Below, one piece after another: positions 30,210 to 37,923 of a DNA stretch of 40,977 bases. The position numbers and the translations under genes are program-made. Location of the stretch: contig CABUTO010000018.1 in assembly GCA_902494535.1 (NCBI GenBank), positions 1 to 40,977 on the forward strand, given 5' to 3'. The DNA is from an uncultured Collinsella sp. (lineage in GTDB: Bacteria > Actinomycetota > Coriobacteriia > Coriobacteriales > Coriobacteriaceae). The notes under the pieces are model-generated. The model worked only from the letters and a program-made list of their open reading frames with translations, ran no database searches and was not told the DNA's origin. The number at the start of each line of letters is the position of its first letter. The first letter of the stretch is position 1.

Positions 30210-30340
30210 GAAGGCCGTACGGGCTAACCCCTGAAAACAATCCGCAGACCAGAAACGCCCCCGTTCGTAGCTTCGAAGGAGCAGAACGGGGGCGTTTCAT
30301 TGGTCGAGGACGTTTTCAGGGGTTAGCCCGTACGGCCTTC
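30210..30340. repeat. Nested perfect inverted repeat (29-bp outer, 15-bp inner) after pta
   Basis: The 29 bases at 30210-30238 are perfectly complementary to 30312-30340. Inside, GAAACGCCCCCGTTC (30252-30266) pairs perfectly with GAACGGGGGCGTTTC (30284-30298), and GACCA/TGGTC extends the inner stem past a small bulge. The outer arms each contain the palindrome CCGTACGG. The element starts 15 bases after the pta stop codon. There is no open frame inside. It may serve as a terminator for both convergent genes, or be a mobile palindrome. Confidence 0.85.
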
Positions 30341-30355
30341 GGGCGAGTGCGTACG

Positions 30356-31336
30356 CTACTCAGCCATCTGAGCCTGGACGGCGGTGATGGCCACGACACC
30401 CACGATGTCGTCAGCAGAGCAGCCGCGCGACAGATCGTTGACCGGCTTGGCGATGCCCTGCAGGATGGGGCCGTAGGCGTCGGCGCCGGCGAAGCGCTGG
30501 ACCAGCTTGTAGCCGATGTTGCCGGCCTCGAGGTCGGGGAACACGAGCACGTTGGCCTTGCCGGCAACGGAGGAGCCGGGAGCCTTGAGCTGGGCGACAG
30601 TGGGGACGATAGCGGCATCGAGCTGCAGGTCGCCGTCGATGGCGAGCTCGGGAGCCTTCTCCTTGCAGAACTTTACGGCCTCTTGGACCTTCTTGGCGAC
30701 CTCGCCGCCGGCGGAGCCCATGGTGGAGTAGGAGAGCATGGCCACGTGCGGCTCAACGTTGCCCATGAAGGTGGACCAGGAGTGAGCGGAGGCGATGGCG
30801 ATCTCGGAGAGCTCGTCGGAGGACGGGTTGATGTTGAGGCCGCAGTCGGCGAAGATCAGCGTGCCGTCGGTGCCGAACTGCGGGGTGTCGGTGCACATCA
30901 CGAAGAAGGCCGAGACCAGCTTGGTGCCCGGGGCGGTCTTGAGGATCTGAAGTGCAGGGCGCAAGGTGTCGGCGGTGGAGTGGCAGGCGCCGGAGACCAG
31001 GCCGTCGGCGTCGCCCATCTTGACCATCATGGTGCCAAAGTAGGTGGCGTCCATCACCTGGGCGCGAGCCTGCTCGATGGTAACGCCCTTCTTGGCGCGG
31101 AGCTCAGCAAACTTCTGCGCATACTCCTCGTGCTTCTCGGCATTGCGCGGGTCGATGACGGTAGCGCCGGGAACGTTGATCTCGTCGGGGTTGCCCAGGA
31201 TGACGATCTTTGCCAGGCCCTCCTCGATGATTTTGGTGGCCGCGACGATAGTGCGCGGATCCTCGCCCTCGGGCAGGACGATCGTCTTAAGGTCGGCCTT
31301 GGCGGCAGACTTCATACGGTTTAGGAAATCGCTCAT
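30356..31336 (-). CDS. pta: Phosphate acetyltransferase
   Basis: The 326-residue enzyme converts acetyl-CoA to acetyl phosphate, the step before acetate kinase. It is the short, single-domain form. Typical blocks are TIVLPEGEDPRTIVAA, DADGLVSGACHSTADTLRPALQ, FADCGLNINPSSDELSEIA, MLSYSTMGSAGG and VLVFPDLEAGNIGYKLVQRFAGADAYGPILQG. ATG 31336 has TAAGGAG at a good distance. It converges on the two ackA genes instead of forming an operon with them. A hairpin lies in its leader at 31389-31411. Confidence 0.96.
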   Translation of the reverse strand: MSDFLNRMKSAAKADLKTIVLPEGEDPRTIVAATKIIEEGLAKIVILGNPDEINVPGATVIDPRNAEKHEEYAQKFAELRAKKGVTIEQARAQVMDATYFGTMMVKMGDADGLVSGACHSTADTLRPALQILKTAPGTKLVSAFFVMCTDTPQFGTDGTLIFADCGLNINPSSDELSEIAIASAHSWSTFMGNVEPHVAMLSYSTMGSAGGEVAKKVQEAVKFCKEKAPELAIDGDLQLDAAIVPTVAQLKAPGSSVAGKANVLVFPDLEAGNIGYKLVQRFAGADAYGPILQGIAKPVNDLSRGCSADDIVGVVAITAVQAQMAE

Positions 31337-31388
31337 GTTACTCCTTACAAGCGTTTCGCTAAGCTCCAGGCACCCGGCTGTTCACGAA

Positions 31389-31411
31389 TAAACCCGCTGC
31401 TAGCGGGTTTA
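31389..31411 (-). promoter_or_regulatory. Perfect 10-bp hairpin in the pta leader
   Basis: TAAACCCGCT (31389-31398) pairs with AGCGGGTTTA (31402-31411) around a three-base loop. On the minus strand TTCG follows, so it resembles a short terminator or an mRNA-stabilising stem between promoter and pta. Confidence 0.55.
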
Positions 31412-31463
31412 CCTTTCAATTATGTACGCCGCGGTGCTTGAGCTTTCCTTGTGTGGCAAGCTC

Positions 31464-31489
31464 ATTATAGGACGCATTAGCGCTATAAT
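31464..31489. promoter_or_regulatory. Back-to-back promoters of pta and glf
   Basis: ATTATAG (31464-31470) and CTATAAT (31483-31489) form a dyad. Each contains a perfect TATAAT -10 box on opposite strands, for pta (minus) and glf (plus). The boxes are so close that the two polymerases would compete. The -35 regions are not obvious. Confidence 0.45.
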
Positions 31490-31567
31490 CGCTCTGATAA
31501 ATATGTCTCGAAGAATGTTCGAGAAAAGCCCAGCTAACGAGCCCGTGGCTTTTGACAAGGAGTATCG

Positions 31568-32770
31568 ATGCAGATTACCTCAGGCCTGCCTGAAGGCTTT
31601 AACGCCGGCGCGTACGACATGATTGTCGTCGGTGCTGGATATGCCGGTGCCGTTTGCGCCCGCCGTCTTGCCGAGACCATCGGCTATCGTGTTGCCGTTT
31701 TGGAGCGCCGTAGCCACATTGCGGGCAATGCCTATGACTGCACTGACGAGGCCGGAATCCTGATTCACGAGTACGGTCCGCATATCTATCACACCTTTAA
31801 CGAGCGCGTGCACAATTTCCTGTCGCGCTTTACCAAGTGGACGGATTATCAGCACAAGGTGCTCGCCAACATCAACGGTACCCTTATGCCCGTGCCCTTC
31901 AACCATGCGAGTCTCAAGCTCGCCTTTGGTGACGAGCGCGGCGAGGAGCTGTATCAGAAGCTCGTGGAGACCTTTGGCAAGGATGTCAAGGTGCCCATTA
32001 TGGAGCTGCGTAAGAAGAACGACCCGGATCTTGCCGAGGTCGCCGATTACGTCTACGAGAACGTCTTTTTACATTACACCATGAAGCAGTGGGGCCAGAC
32101 GCCCGATCAGATCGATCCCTCGATCACCGGCCGCGTTCCCGTCTTTGTGGGCGATGATGACCGCTACTTCCCGCAAGCTCCCTTCCAGGGCATGCCGCAG
32201 GAGGGCTACACGGCGCTCTTTGAGCACATGCTCGACCACGACCTGATCGACGTGTTCTGCGACGTGGACGCCCGTGACCTCTTTGAAATCGACGAGACTA
32301 CCGTCAAGATCGACGGCAAGGTCTATGGTGGCGAGATCGTCTACACCGGTCCGCTCGATGAGCTGTTCAATCTCGATCTGGGCGCGCTACCGTACCGCAC
32401 GCTCGACATGAAGTTCGAGACGCTCGATATGGACCAGTTCCAGCCCGTGGGCACCGTCAACTACACCACGAGCGAGGACTACACGCGCATTACCGAGTTC
32501 AAGAACATGACCGGTCAGATCCTGCCCGGCAAGACCACCATCATGAAGGAGTATTCCAAGGCCTATACGCCCGGCTCGGGCGAGACGCCGTACTACGCCA
32601 TTCTTGAGCCCGAGAACCGTGAGCTCTATGAGCGCTATCTTGAGCGCGTCCAGAACCTGACGAACTTCCACCCGGTGGGTCGTCTGGCCGAGTATCGTTA
32701 CTACGATATGGACGCTGTGACCAATTCCGCCCTCGATCTTTCGGATGAGATTATCGCCTGCCATGCATAA
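31568..32770 (+). CDS. glf: UDP-galactopyranose mutase
   Basis: The 400-residue flavoenzyme converts UDP-galactopyranose to UDP-galactofuranose for surface glycans. The FAD-binding motif is VVGAGYAGAVCARRLAE, followed by LERRSHIAGNAYD, HEYGPHIYHT and the typical KQWGQTP and YFPQAPFQGMPQEGYTALF. The start at 31568 gives a slightly longer N-terminus (MQITSGLPEGFNAGAYD) than many relatives; AAGGAG lies upstream. A stem AAAAGCC/GGCTTTT at 31526-31555 in the leader may be a weak attenuator. The next gene overlaps by 8 bases. Confidence 0.95.
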   Translation: MQITSGLPEGFNAGAYDMIVVGAGYAGAVCARRLAETIGYRVAVLERRSHIAGNAYDCTDEAGILIHEYGPHIYHTFNERVHNFLSRFTKWTDYQHKVLANINGTLMPVPFNHASLKLAFGDERGEELYQKLVETFGKDVKVPIMELRKKNDPDLAEVADYVYENVFLHYTMKQWGQTPDQIDPSITGRVPVFVGDDDRYFPQAPFQGMPQEGYTALFEHMLDHDLIDVFCDVDARDLFEIDETTVKIDGKVYGGEIVYTGPLDELFNLDLGALPYRTLDMKFETLDMDQFQPVGTVNYTTSEDYTRITEFKNMTGQILPGKTTIMKEYSKAYTPGSGETPYYAILEPENRELYERYLERVQNLTNFHPVGRLAEYRYYDMDAVTNSALDLSDEIIACHA

Positions 32771-33794
32771 AGTCATAACATTCGGTATTCCCTCGTATAA
32801 CGCCGCCAAGGACATGGACCATTGCATCACCTCCATCTTGGAGGGGAGCAATTACGCCACCGATATCGAGATTATCGTAGTGGACGACGGCTCCAAGGAC
32901 GAGACGGCCGATAAGGCCGACGAGTGGGAGGCACGTTATCCCGGTATCATTCGCGCGGTGCACCAGGAGAACGGCGGCCACGGTATTGCCGTCCTTTCGG
33001 GTCTGCGCGAGGCACAGGGCACCTACTACAAGGTCGTCGACTCGGATGACTGGCTCGATGCTGCGGCTCTTTCGACTATGCTGTCGATTCTGCGTGGCTT
33101 TGAAGAGCGTGACCAGCGCGTTGACCTGTTTATCTCGAACTACGTGTACGAGAAGGTTTACGAGGGCACGCATACCGCTATTGGCTACAAATTTGCCCTG
33201 CCGCGCAAAAAGATCTTTTCCTGGGATCAGATCGGTCATTTCCGCCTGGACCAGAACCTACTCATGCACAGCCTGTGCTATCGCACGGATGTGCTGCGCG
33301 AGTCCAACCTTCCCATGCCGCCGCACACGTTCTATGTGGACAACATCTACGCCTACGTGCCGCTGCCGCGTTGCAAGACCATGTACTACGCCGACATCGA
33401 CCTCTATCGCTACTTTATCGGTCGCGAGGGCCAGAGTGTCAACGAGGCCACGATGGTCAAGCGTCTGGACCAGCAGTTCCGTGTGACGCGCATCATGATG
33501 GAGTCGTACCACCTGTACAGCGATGTTGAGTCGTCGCGTCTGCGCTCGTACATGATGGGCTATTTCACCATGATGATGGCGATCTGCTCGGTGCTCACCA
33601 AGCTTTCCGAGGAAGATTGCGCCGACGAGCGCCTAAAGACGCTGTGGAATGATTTGAAGGCCTACGACGAGCGCATGTATCGTCGTGCCCGCTACGGCGT
33701 GGTCGGGTTCTTCACCAATCTGCGCGGACGGGCCGGAGACAAAACCACACTCGGCCTATACCGTCTTGCCTCAAAGATCTTCAAATTCAACTAG
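32763..33794 (+). CDS. Family 2 glycosyltransferase
   Basis: The 343-residue protein has a GT-A fold of family GT2: ITFGIPSYNAAKDMDHCITSIL, IIVVDDGSKDET and the metal-binding VVDSDDWLD (DxD type). The C-terminal part is helical, without clear membrane segments, and ends LYRLASKIFKFN. ATG 32763 lies inside the glf stop region (8-base overlap), so translation is coupled to glf. Use of UDP-Galf as donor is a reasonable inference, not shown. A structured element follows 31 bases after the stop. Confidence 0.9.
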   Translation: MHKVITFGIPSYNAAKDMDHCITSILEGSNYATDIEIIVVDDGSKDETADKADEWEARYPGIIRAVHQENGGHGIAVLSGLREAQGTYYKVVDSDDWLDAAALSTMLSILRGFEERDQRVDLFISNYVYEKVYEGTHTAIGYKFALPRKKIFSWDQIGHFRLDQNLLMHSLCYRTDVLRESNLPMPPHTFYVDNIYAYVPLPRCKTMYYADIDLYRYFIGREGQSVNEATMVKRLDQQFRVTRIMMESYHLYSDVESSRLRSYMMGYFTMMMAICSVLTKLSEEDCADERLKTLWNDLKAYDERMYRRARYGVVGFFTNLRGRAGDKTTLGLYRLASKIFKFN

Positions 33795-33825
33795 CTGCCG
33801 AGTAATCGCTGCTGATAGGTTGACT

Positions 33826-33937
33826 GGGCCCCTTGGCCTTTAGTTTGCTACTGCGAACAGTCCTGCTCGCACGGAAAGCACATTAAGTGCTTTCCGGCTC
33901 GTGCGGAACTTGTATCAAACTAAAGGCCAAGGGGCCT
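33826..33937 (+). repeat. Structured gene-end element A (after the GT2 gene)
   Basis: The outer arms 33827-33847 and 33916-33936 are perfectly complementary over 21 bp. The core reads AGTCCTGCTCGCAC, then GGAAAGCAC-ATTAA-GTGCTTTCC (33873-33895), then GGCTCGTGCGGAACT. CGCAC/GTGCG and AGTCC/GGAACT add further pairing, so the whole folds as a rod. Element B carries the same core in the opposite direction with different arms and a different inner stem. No coding frame is seen and no T-run follows. Confidence 0.85.
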
Positions 33938-33940
33938 CTG

Positions 33941-34015
33941 CTATAAGAATCGATTGTCAGGCTGCCTGAATTTGAAGATCTTCGACGCGCGGTACACAGG
34001 GGCCTGGGCTGAAAA
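33941..34015 (-). pseudogene. Remnant 3' end of a GT2-like glycosyltransferase gene
   Basis: Read on the minus strand, this stretch encodes VYRASKIFKFRQPDNRFL then TAG (33941-33943). The residues YRASKIFKF match the C-terminus of the GT2 protein upstream (YRLASKIFKF). At the DNA level 16 bases (33967-33982) are identical, in inverted orientation, to the GT2 3' end at 33774-33789, with further similarity down to AATCG...ATAG. No start or upstream gene body remains. It appears to be the tail of a deleted convergent GT2 gene. Confidence 0.6.
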
Positions 34016-34029
34016 GAATCTGGTTGGTA

Positions 34030-34154
34030 GGTTGCCCGGTGGGGCTTGGTTATGTTTGTCGCGAGTTCCGCACGAGCCGAAGAGCACTTAATGTGCTCTT
34101 CGTGCGAGCCAGGACTGTAGAGCAGCAAACATAACCAAGCCCCACCGGGCAACC
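34030..34154 (-). repeat. Structured gene-end element B (after the P1 peptidase gene)
   Basis: The outer arms 34030-34058 and 34126-34154 are perfectly complementary over 29 bp. On the minus strand the core reads AGTCCTGGCTCGCACG, then GAAGAGCAC-ATTAA-GTGCTCTTC (34079-34101), then GGCTCGTGCGGAACT. This core matches element A, but the inner stem differs by paired (compensatory) changes and the outer arms are unrelated. It starts 12 bases after the P1 peptidase stop codon, so it has the same orientation to its upstream gene as element A has. Confidence 0.87.
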
Positions 34155-34166
34155 GGTCAGGTTAGG

Positions 34167-35168
34167 CTACTTCGCGGCGCCGGGGATGCCGTGGGAGGTT
34201 TTGGCGGTTTTGGCTCCGTTTACGATGGCGGTTTCCAAGGCCCTTACGGCGAGCATGCCCAGCAGGTCTAGGGGAACGGCGGCGCTTGCCTGGGCGCCCA
34301 GTTTGCCGCTGGCGAGGGTGTAGATGGTGTCGCCGTCGTTGGTGGTGTGCGTGGGACGGATGGCGTGTGCGTAGGCGTCTGCGGCCATCTGGGAGACCTT
34401 GGTGGCTTGTGCCTTAGTGAGTTCCACGTTGGTGACGATGCAGCTGATGGTGGTGTTGGTGCGGTCGAGCGGCATCTGCATGGATCCGGCGGCGGCAAAG
34501 GCTGCGAGTTCCATGTCGACGATCTGGTCGCTATCGGCTGCGGCGCGCATACCGGCGACCCACTCGCCGGTGAAGGGGTCGACAACGTTGCCGCAGGCGT
34601 TGACCGAGACCACGGCGCCCACCTTGATGGGGCCGAGTGCCACGGCGGCAGCTCCAAGGCCGGCCTTCATGCAGGTGGCAGGCCCCATGAGCTTACCCAC
34701 GGTGGCGCCCGTGCCGGCGCCTACGTTGCCCTGTTCGAGCTTGGTGGGGGTGTGGTCGAGTGCTTCGCACACGGCGGCGATGCCGGCCTCAATGTCGGGG
34801 CGCACGGTGGGGTCGCCAAAGGCAAGGTCGAAGATGCAGCTGGAGCACACGATAGGCACCTGCGTGGGGCCGACGGGAAGGCCGATGCCGCGGCTCTCAA
34901 GCTCGCGAGCGACGCCGCTTGCAGCCTCGAGGCCAAAGGCCGATCCGCCCGAAAGGCAGACGGCGTGGACCTTGTCGACGGTGTTCTCAGGTCGCAGCAG
35001 GTCGGTTTCGCGCGAAGCGGGAGCACCGCCGCGAACGTCAACACCGCCGGTGGCGCCCTCGGGTGCCACGATTACGGTGCAACCGGTGCCGGCCTCCTCG
35101 TCCGTATAGTTGCCATAGCAAAAGCCATCGACATCGCAGACGTCAATGGCCTCGAGCAGTGTATCCAT
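34167..35168 (-). CDS. P1-family (S58/DmpA-like) aminopeptidase or related Ntn hydrolase
   Basis: The 333-residue protein matches peptidase family S58. Characteristic blocks are VHAVCLSGGSAFGLEAASGVARELESRGIG, GNVGAGTGATVGK and the C-terminal subunit start RTNTTISCIVTNVELTKAQA, where self-cleavage would free an N-terminal Thr nucleophile. It ends with the usual HTTNDGDTIYTLASG. Members act on D- or beta-amino-acid peptides and amides. AGGAG lies 6 bases before ATG 35168. It may be read from the maf/DJ-1 unit, 101 bases upstream. Confidence 0.88.
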   Translation of the reverse strand: MDTLLEAIDVCDVDGFCYGNYTDEEAGTGCTVIVAPEGATGGVDVRGGAPASRETDLLRPENTVDKVHAVCLSGGSAFGLEAASGVARELESRGIGLPVGPTQVPIVCSSCIFDLAFGDPTVRPDIEAGIAAVCEALDHTPTKLEQGNVGAGTGATVGKLMGPATCMKAGLGAAAVALGPIKVGAVVSVNACGNVVDPFTGEWVAGMRAAADSDQIVDMELAAFAAAGSMQMPLDRTNTTISCIVTNVELTKAQATKVSQMAADAYAHAIRPTHTTNDGDTIYTLASGKLGAQASAAVPLDLLGMLAVRALETAIVNGAKTAKTSHGIPGAAK

Positions 35169-35269
35169 GTTTAACTCCTATCGGTTTTCCGCCGCGCCTT
35201 GTGCCCGGTCGGGATCCGTACGGTACGCCAAAATTGTAGGCGCCGGGGGATACCCAGCGCCAGATGCAA

Positions 35270-35851
35270 TTACGAGAGTTTTTGAATCGCGCGCGCGACG
35301 CGGGCGATGGGTAGGCCCACCACGTTATAGAAGTCGCCCGAAATATCGTGCACGAGCATGCGTCCTCCTGTGCCCTGAATGCCGTAGGCGCCGGCCTTGT
35401 CCATGGGCTCACCCGAGGCGACGTAGTGCTCGATCTGCTCGTCGGTGAGCTCGTAGAACGTCACGTCGGTCGCATCGACAAAGGACAGGCTTTCGGCGGC
35501 ATGCGGGGCGGCCGTATCGCCTGCCTTAACGATGCAGACGCCGGTTGCGACCTGGTGCGTGCGGCCCGAAAGCTCACGGAGCATAGTGCGCGCCTCGTCC
35601 TCGGTTGCCGGCTTGCCCAGAATCTTGCCGTCAAAGGTGACGATGGTGTCGGCCGCGACCGTCAGCTCATTGGGCTCGGCATACTCGGCAGCAACGGCAG
35701 CCGCCTTGGCGCGTGCCAAGCGCTCGACAAGCGTGAGCGGGGCCTCGCCATCAAAGGGCGTTTCGTCGATATCCGCGGGAATCACGCGAATGTTGTAGCC
35801 TGCCTCGCGCATCAGCTCTATGCGGCGCGGCGATTGCGAAGCCAAAATCAT
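35270..35851 (-). CDS. maf: Maf-family nucleoside triphosphate pyrophosphatase
   Basis: The 193-residue protein begins MILASQSPRRIELM, the signature of Maf/YhdE proteins, with LARAKA, VAADTIV and ILGKP also in place. Maf enzymes hydrolyse dTTP, UTP or modified nucleotides to limit misincorporation and affect cell division. ATG 35851 overlaps the TGA of the DJ-1 gene (ATGA), showing tight coupling. Confidence 0.94.
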   Translation of the reverse strand: MILASQSPRRIELMREAGYNIRVIPADIDETPFDGEAPLTLVERLARAKAAAVAAEYAEPNELTVAADTIVTFDGKILGKPATEDEARTMLRELSGRTHQVATGVCIVKAGDTAAPHAAESLSFVDATDVTFYELTDEQIEHYVASGEPMDKAGAYGIQGTGGRMLVHDISGDFYNVVGLPIARVARAIQKLS

Positions 35852-36390
35852 AGTTGGATGCCCTCGGCGACCTTCTCGACGGCCTTGTCGCCGGCGAGCG
35901 TGCGCAGCAGCTCCAATGCAAAGGGGAGGGACTGTGCCATGCCGCTGGCAGTGATGATGTTGCCGTCTTGCGTGACCTTCTCGCCGGTATAGGCGCCTTC
36001 GGGGAAGCTTTTCTCAAAGCCAGGGAAGCACGTGGCATGGCGCCCCTCGAGCAGGTCGAGCTCGCCCAGGATAAACGGGGCGGCGCAGATGGCGGCGACG
36101 TGCTTGGTTGCGGCGAACTCGCAGACCACGTCGCAGACGCGCTGATCTGCGCGCAGGTTGGTGGCACCGGGCAGGCCGCCGGGCAGCACGACGCAGTCGT
36201 ACTCGTCAAAGTTGATCTCATCAAAGAGCGCATCGCAGGTCACGGGGATCTGCAGCGAGCTTACGACCTCGCGCGTGGGCATGATCGAGACGAGCGTGGC
36301 ACGCACGCCGCCGCGACGCATGACATCGACCATGGTCAAGCATTCAATAGTTTCAAAGCCATCGGCGGCGAGAACGGCAACGCTGGGCAT
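35848..36390 (-). CDS. DJ-1/PfpI-family protein
   Basis: The 180-residue protein has the DJ-1 fold: MPSVAVLAADGFETIECLTMVDVMRRGG with the conserved Glu, DCVVLPGGLPGATNLR, and the nucleophile elbow VAAICAAPFIL with the reactive Cys. Family roles include glyoxalase/deglycase activity and stress protection; the role here is open. ATG 36390 with AAAGGA is preferred to an upstream ATG at 36414. It is the first gene of a unit with maf. Confidence 0.9.
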   Translation of the reverse strand: MPSVAVLAADGFETIECLTMVDVMRRGGVRATLVSIMPTREVVSSLQIPVTCDALFDEINFDEYDCVVLPGGLPGATNLRADQRVCDVVCEFAATKHVAAICAAPFILGELDLLEGRHATCFPGFEKSFPEGAYTGEKVTQDGNIITASGMAQSLPFALELLRTLAGDKAVEKVAEGIQL

Positions 36391-36496
36391 GAGGGTTCCT
36401 TTCATAGGCGGCATACAATTAGCCGTCTTATACCCCGAAGACCTCCGCTTGCCACGCTCGATTTCCCAATGATTTTTCTGAGCAATGATTAAGTGG

Positions 36497-37810
36497 CTAG
36501 TTGCGCTTAAGGTGGACGACGGTCTCGCAGTGGAAGGTTTGTGGGAACAGGTCGACTGGCGTGATCTTTACGGGGGAGAAGGTGCCTTCTTCGACAAAGC
36601 GTTTGAGATCGCGCGCCAGGGTGGCCGGGTCGCAGCTCACGTAGGCGACATCGCGAGCACTCGTGCTGGCGATAAGGTTGATCGCCTCGGGGGCGAGGCC
36701 TGCGCGCGGCGGGTCGACCACCAAGACGTCGGCATCCTGGTCGGGGAACTCGCGCACCGCGTCTCCGCCAATGACGTCGACGTTGTCAAGCTTGTTGATC
36801 TCTAGGTTACGGCGTAGATCGCGCACAGCGGGGCCGTAGGCCTCGACGGCGGCGACAAAGTCGCAGCGGCGGGCGAGCGGCAGGGTAAAGGTGCCGGCAC
36901 CGCAGTACAGGTCCACGGCAAGCTCGTCTTCCTGCGGGTCGAGCGCTTCCATGACAAGATCGATCAAAATCTCGGCACCCTTGGTGTTGACCTGGAAAAA
37001 AGACGGGGCAGACAAGCGCATCTGACCCTCGGCGATATTCTCGGTCCATGAGCCCTCTCCGGCGAGCATTTCGACCTTGGAGACACGGCGGGCCTTCTTT
37101 TCGCCCTTGCTCATCACGCGCACGATGCTCGTGGGGTGAGCGGCGTCCGCCAGCACGCGGGAGACCTGCGAGCGCGGAAAAGAGCCTGTGGGCGTCCAGA
37201 GTGCGACCTCGAGTGCCTTGGTGCGGCGCGATGCACGAATGCCCACGCGTTCGAGCCCCAAGTCATGGCTGCCGCTTAGATAGTTGAGTGCGCCGACGAC
37301 CGATTTGAGCGCCTTCGGGAAGCGCTTATCGAACAGCGGGCACGTATCGACGGTCACGATTTTGCTGGGGTCGACACCGTGCATGCCAAGGCGCACGCGA
37401 CCGTTGACGACGGTCGGTTCGAGCTCGATTTTATTGCGGTAGCCCCAGTCGTCCTTGGTGTGGCAGATGGGCTGTACCAACTCATCGACCTGCTCAGGAG
37501 CGAACTTGCCGATGCGCTCGAGCGTGGAGCGCAGGTTTTGCTCCTTGGCGGCGAGCTGTGCCGTGCGTGAGAGATTGCCCCACGAGCAGCCGCCGCAGAT
37601 GCCCACGAAGGGGCAGGGAGGCTGAATGCGATCGGGGCTTGGCTCCAGAATCTCGGTGGTGCGGGCGCGCATGAACGACTTGCCGTCCTGTACGACCTCG
37701 GCCTCGACGGTGTCGCCTGCCACGGCACCCTGCACAAAGACGGCCTTGCCGTTGTCGGCGTGCGCCAGCCCGTCGGCGCCGTAGGTCATCGATTCTATAG
37801 TGAGCTTCAT
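36497..37810 (-). CDS. 23S rRNA (uracil-C5)-methyltransferase, TrmA/RlmD family
   Basis: The 437-residue enzyme has an N-terminal TRAM domain (MKLTIESMTYGADGLAHADNGKAVFVQGAVAGD), an iron-sulfur Cys cluster (CPFVGICGGCSWG), the SAM-binding VDLYCGAGTFTLPLA and VVDPPRAGL, the catalytic Cys in VSCDPATLARDL and the final HCETVVHL. It methylates a uracil in 23S rRNA (RlmD/RlmCD-like), with tRNA as alternative. ATG 37810 with AGGAA is preferred to 37846 since TRAM domains begin here. The ppk terminator lies upstream. Confidence 0.92.
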   Translation of the reverse strand: MKLTIESMTYGADGLAHADNGKAVFVQGAVAGDTVEAEVVQDGKSFMRARTTEILEPSPDRIQPPCPFVGICGGCSWGNLSRTAQLAAKEQNLRSTLERIGKFAPEQVDELVQPICHTKDDWGYRNKIELEPTVVNGRVRLGMHGVDPSKIVTVDTCPLFDKRFPKALKSVVGALNYLSGSHDLGLERVGIRASRRTKALEVALWTPTGSFPRSQVSRVLADAAHPTSIVRVMSKGEKKARRVSKVEMLAGEGSWTENIAEGQMRLSAPSFFQVNTKGAEILIDLVMEALDPQEDELAVDLYCGAGTFTLPLARRCDFVAAVEAYGPAVRDLRRNLEINKLDNVDVIGGDAVREFPDQDADVLVVDPPRAGLAPEAINLIASTSARDVAYVSCDPATLARDLKRFVEEGTFSPVKITPVDLFPQTFHCETVVHLKRN

Positions 37811-37858
37811 ATTCCTGCCTGTCATTCGCGTTGTTGTTCGCACCATGGTAGCAGGGAA

Positions 37859-37900
37859 AAGCGCCCCGCATCTGAGGCTTTCCTCAAATGCGGGGCGCTT
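37859..37900 (-). terminator. Terminator of ppk
   Basis: AAGCGCCCCGCAT pairs with ATGCGGGGCGCTT, and TGAGG/CCTCA continue the stem inside. On the minus strand TTTTCCC follows. It starts 23 bases after the ppk stop codon. Confidence 0.88.
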
Positions 37901-37923
37901 CTACAAACTGCTTCTACAAACGA

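Noticed and set aside
30210..30340. The inverted repeat as terminal repeats of an insertion sequence
   Set aside because: Only about 70 bases lie between the arms and they contain no transposase frame; no target duplication could be seen.
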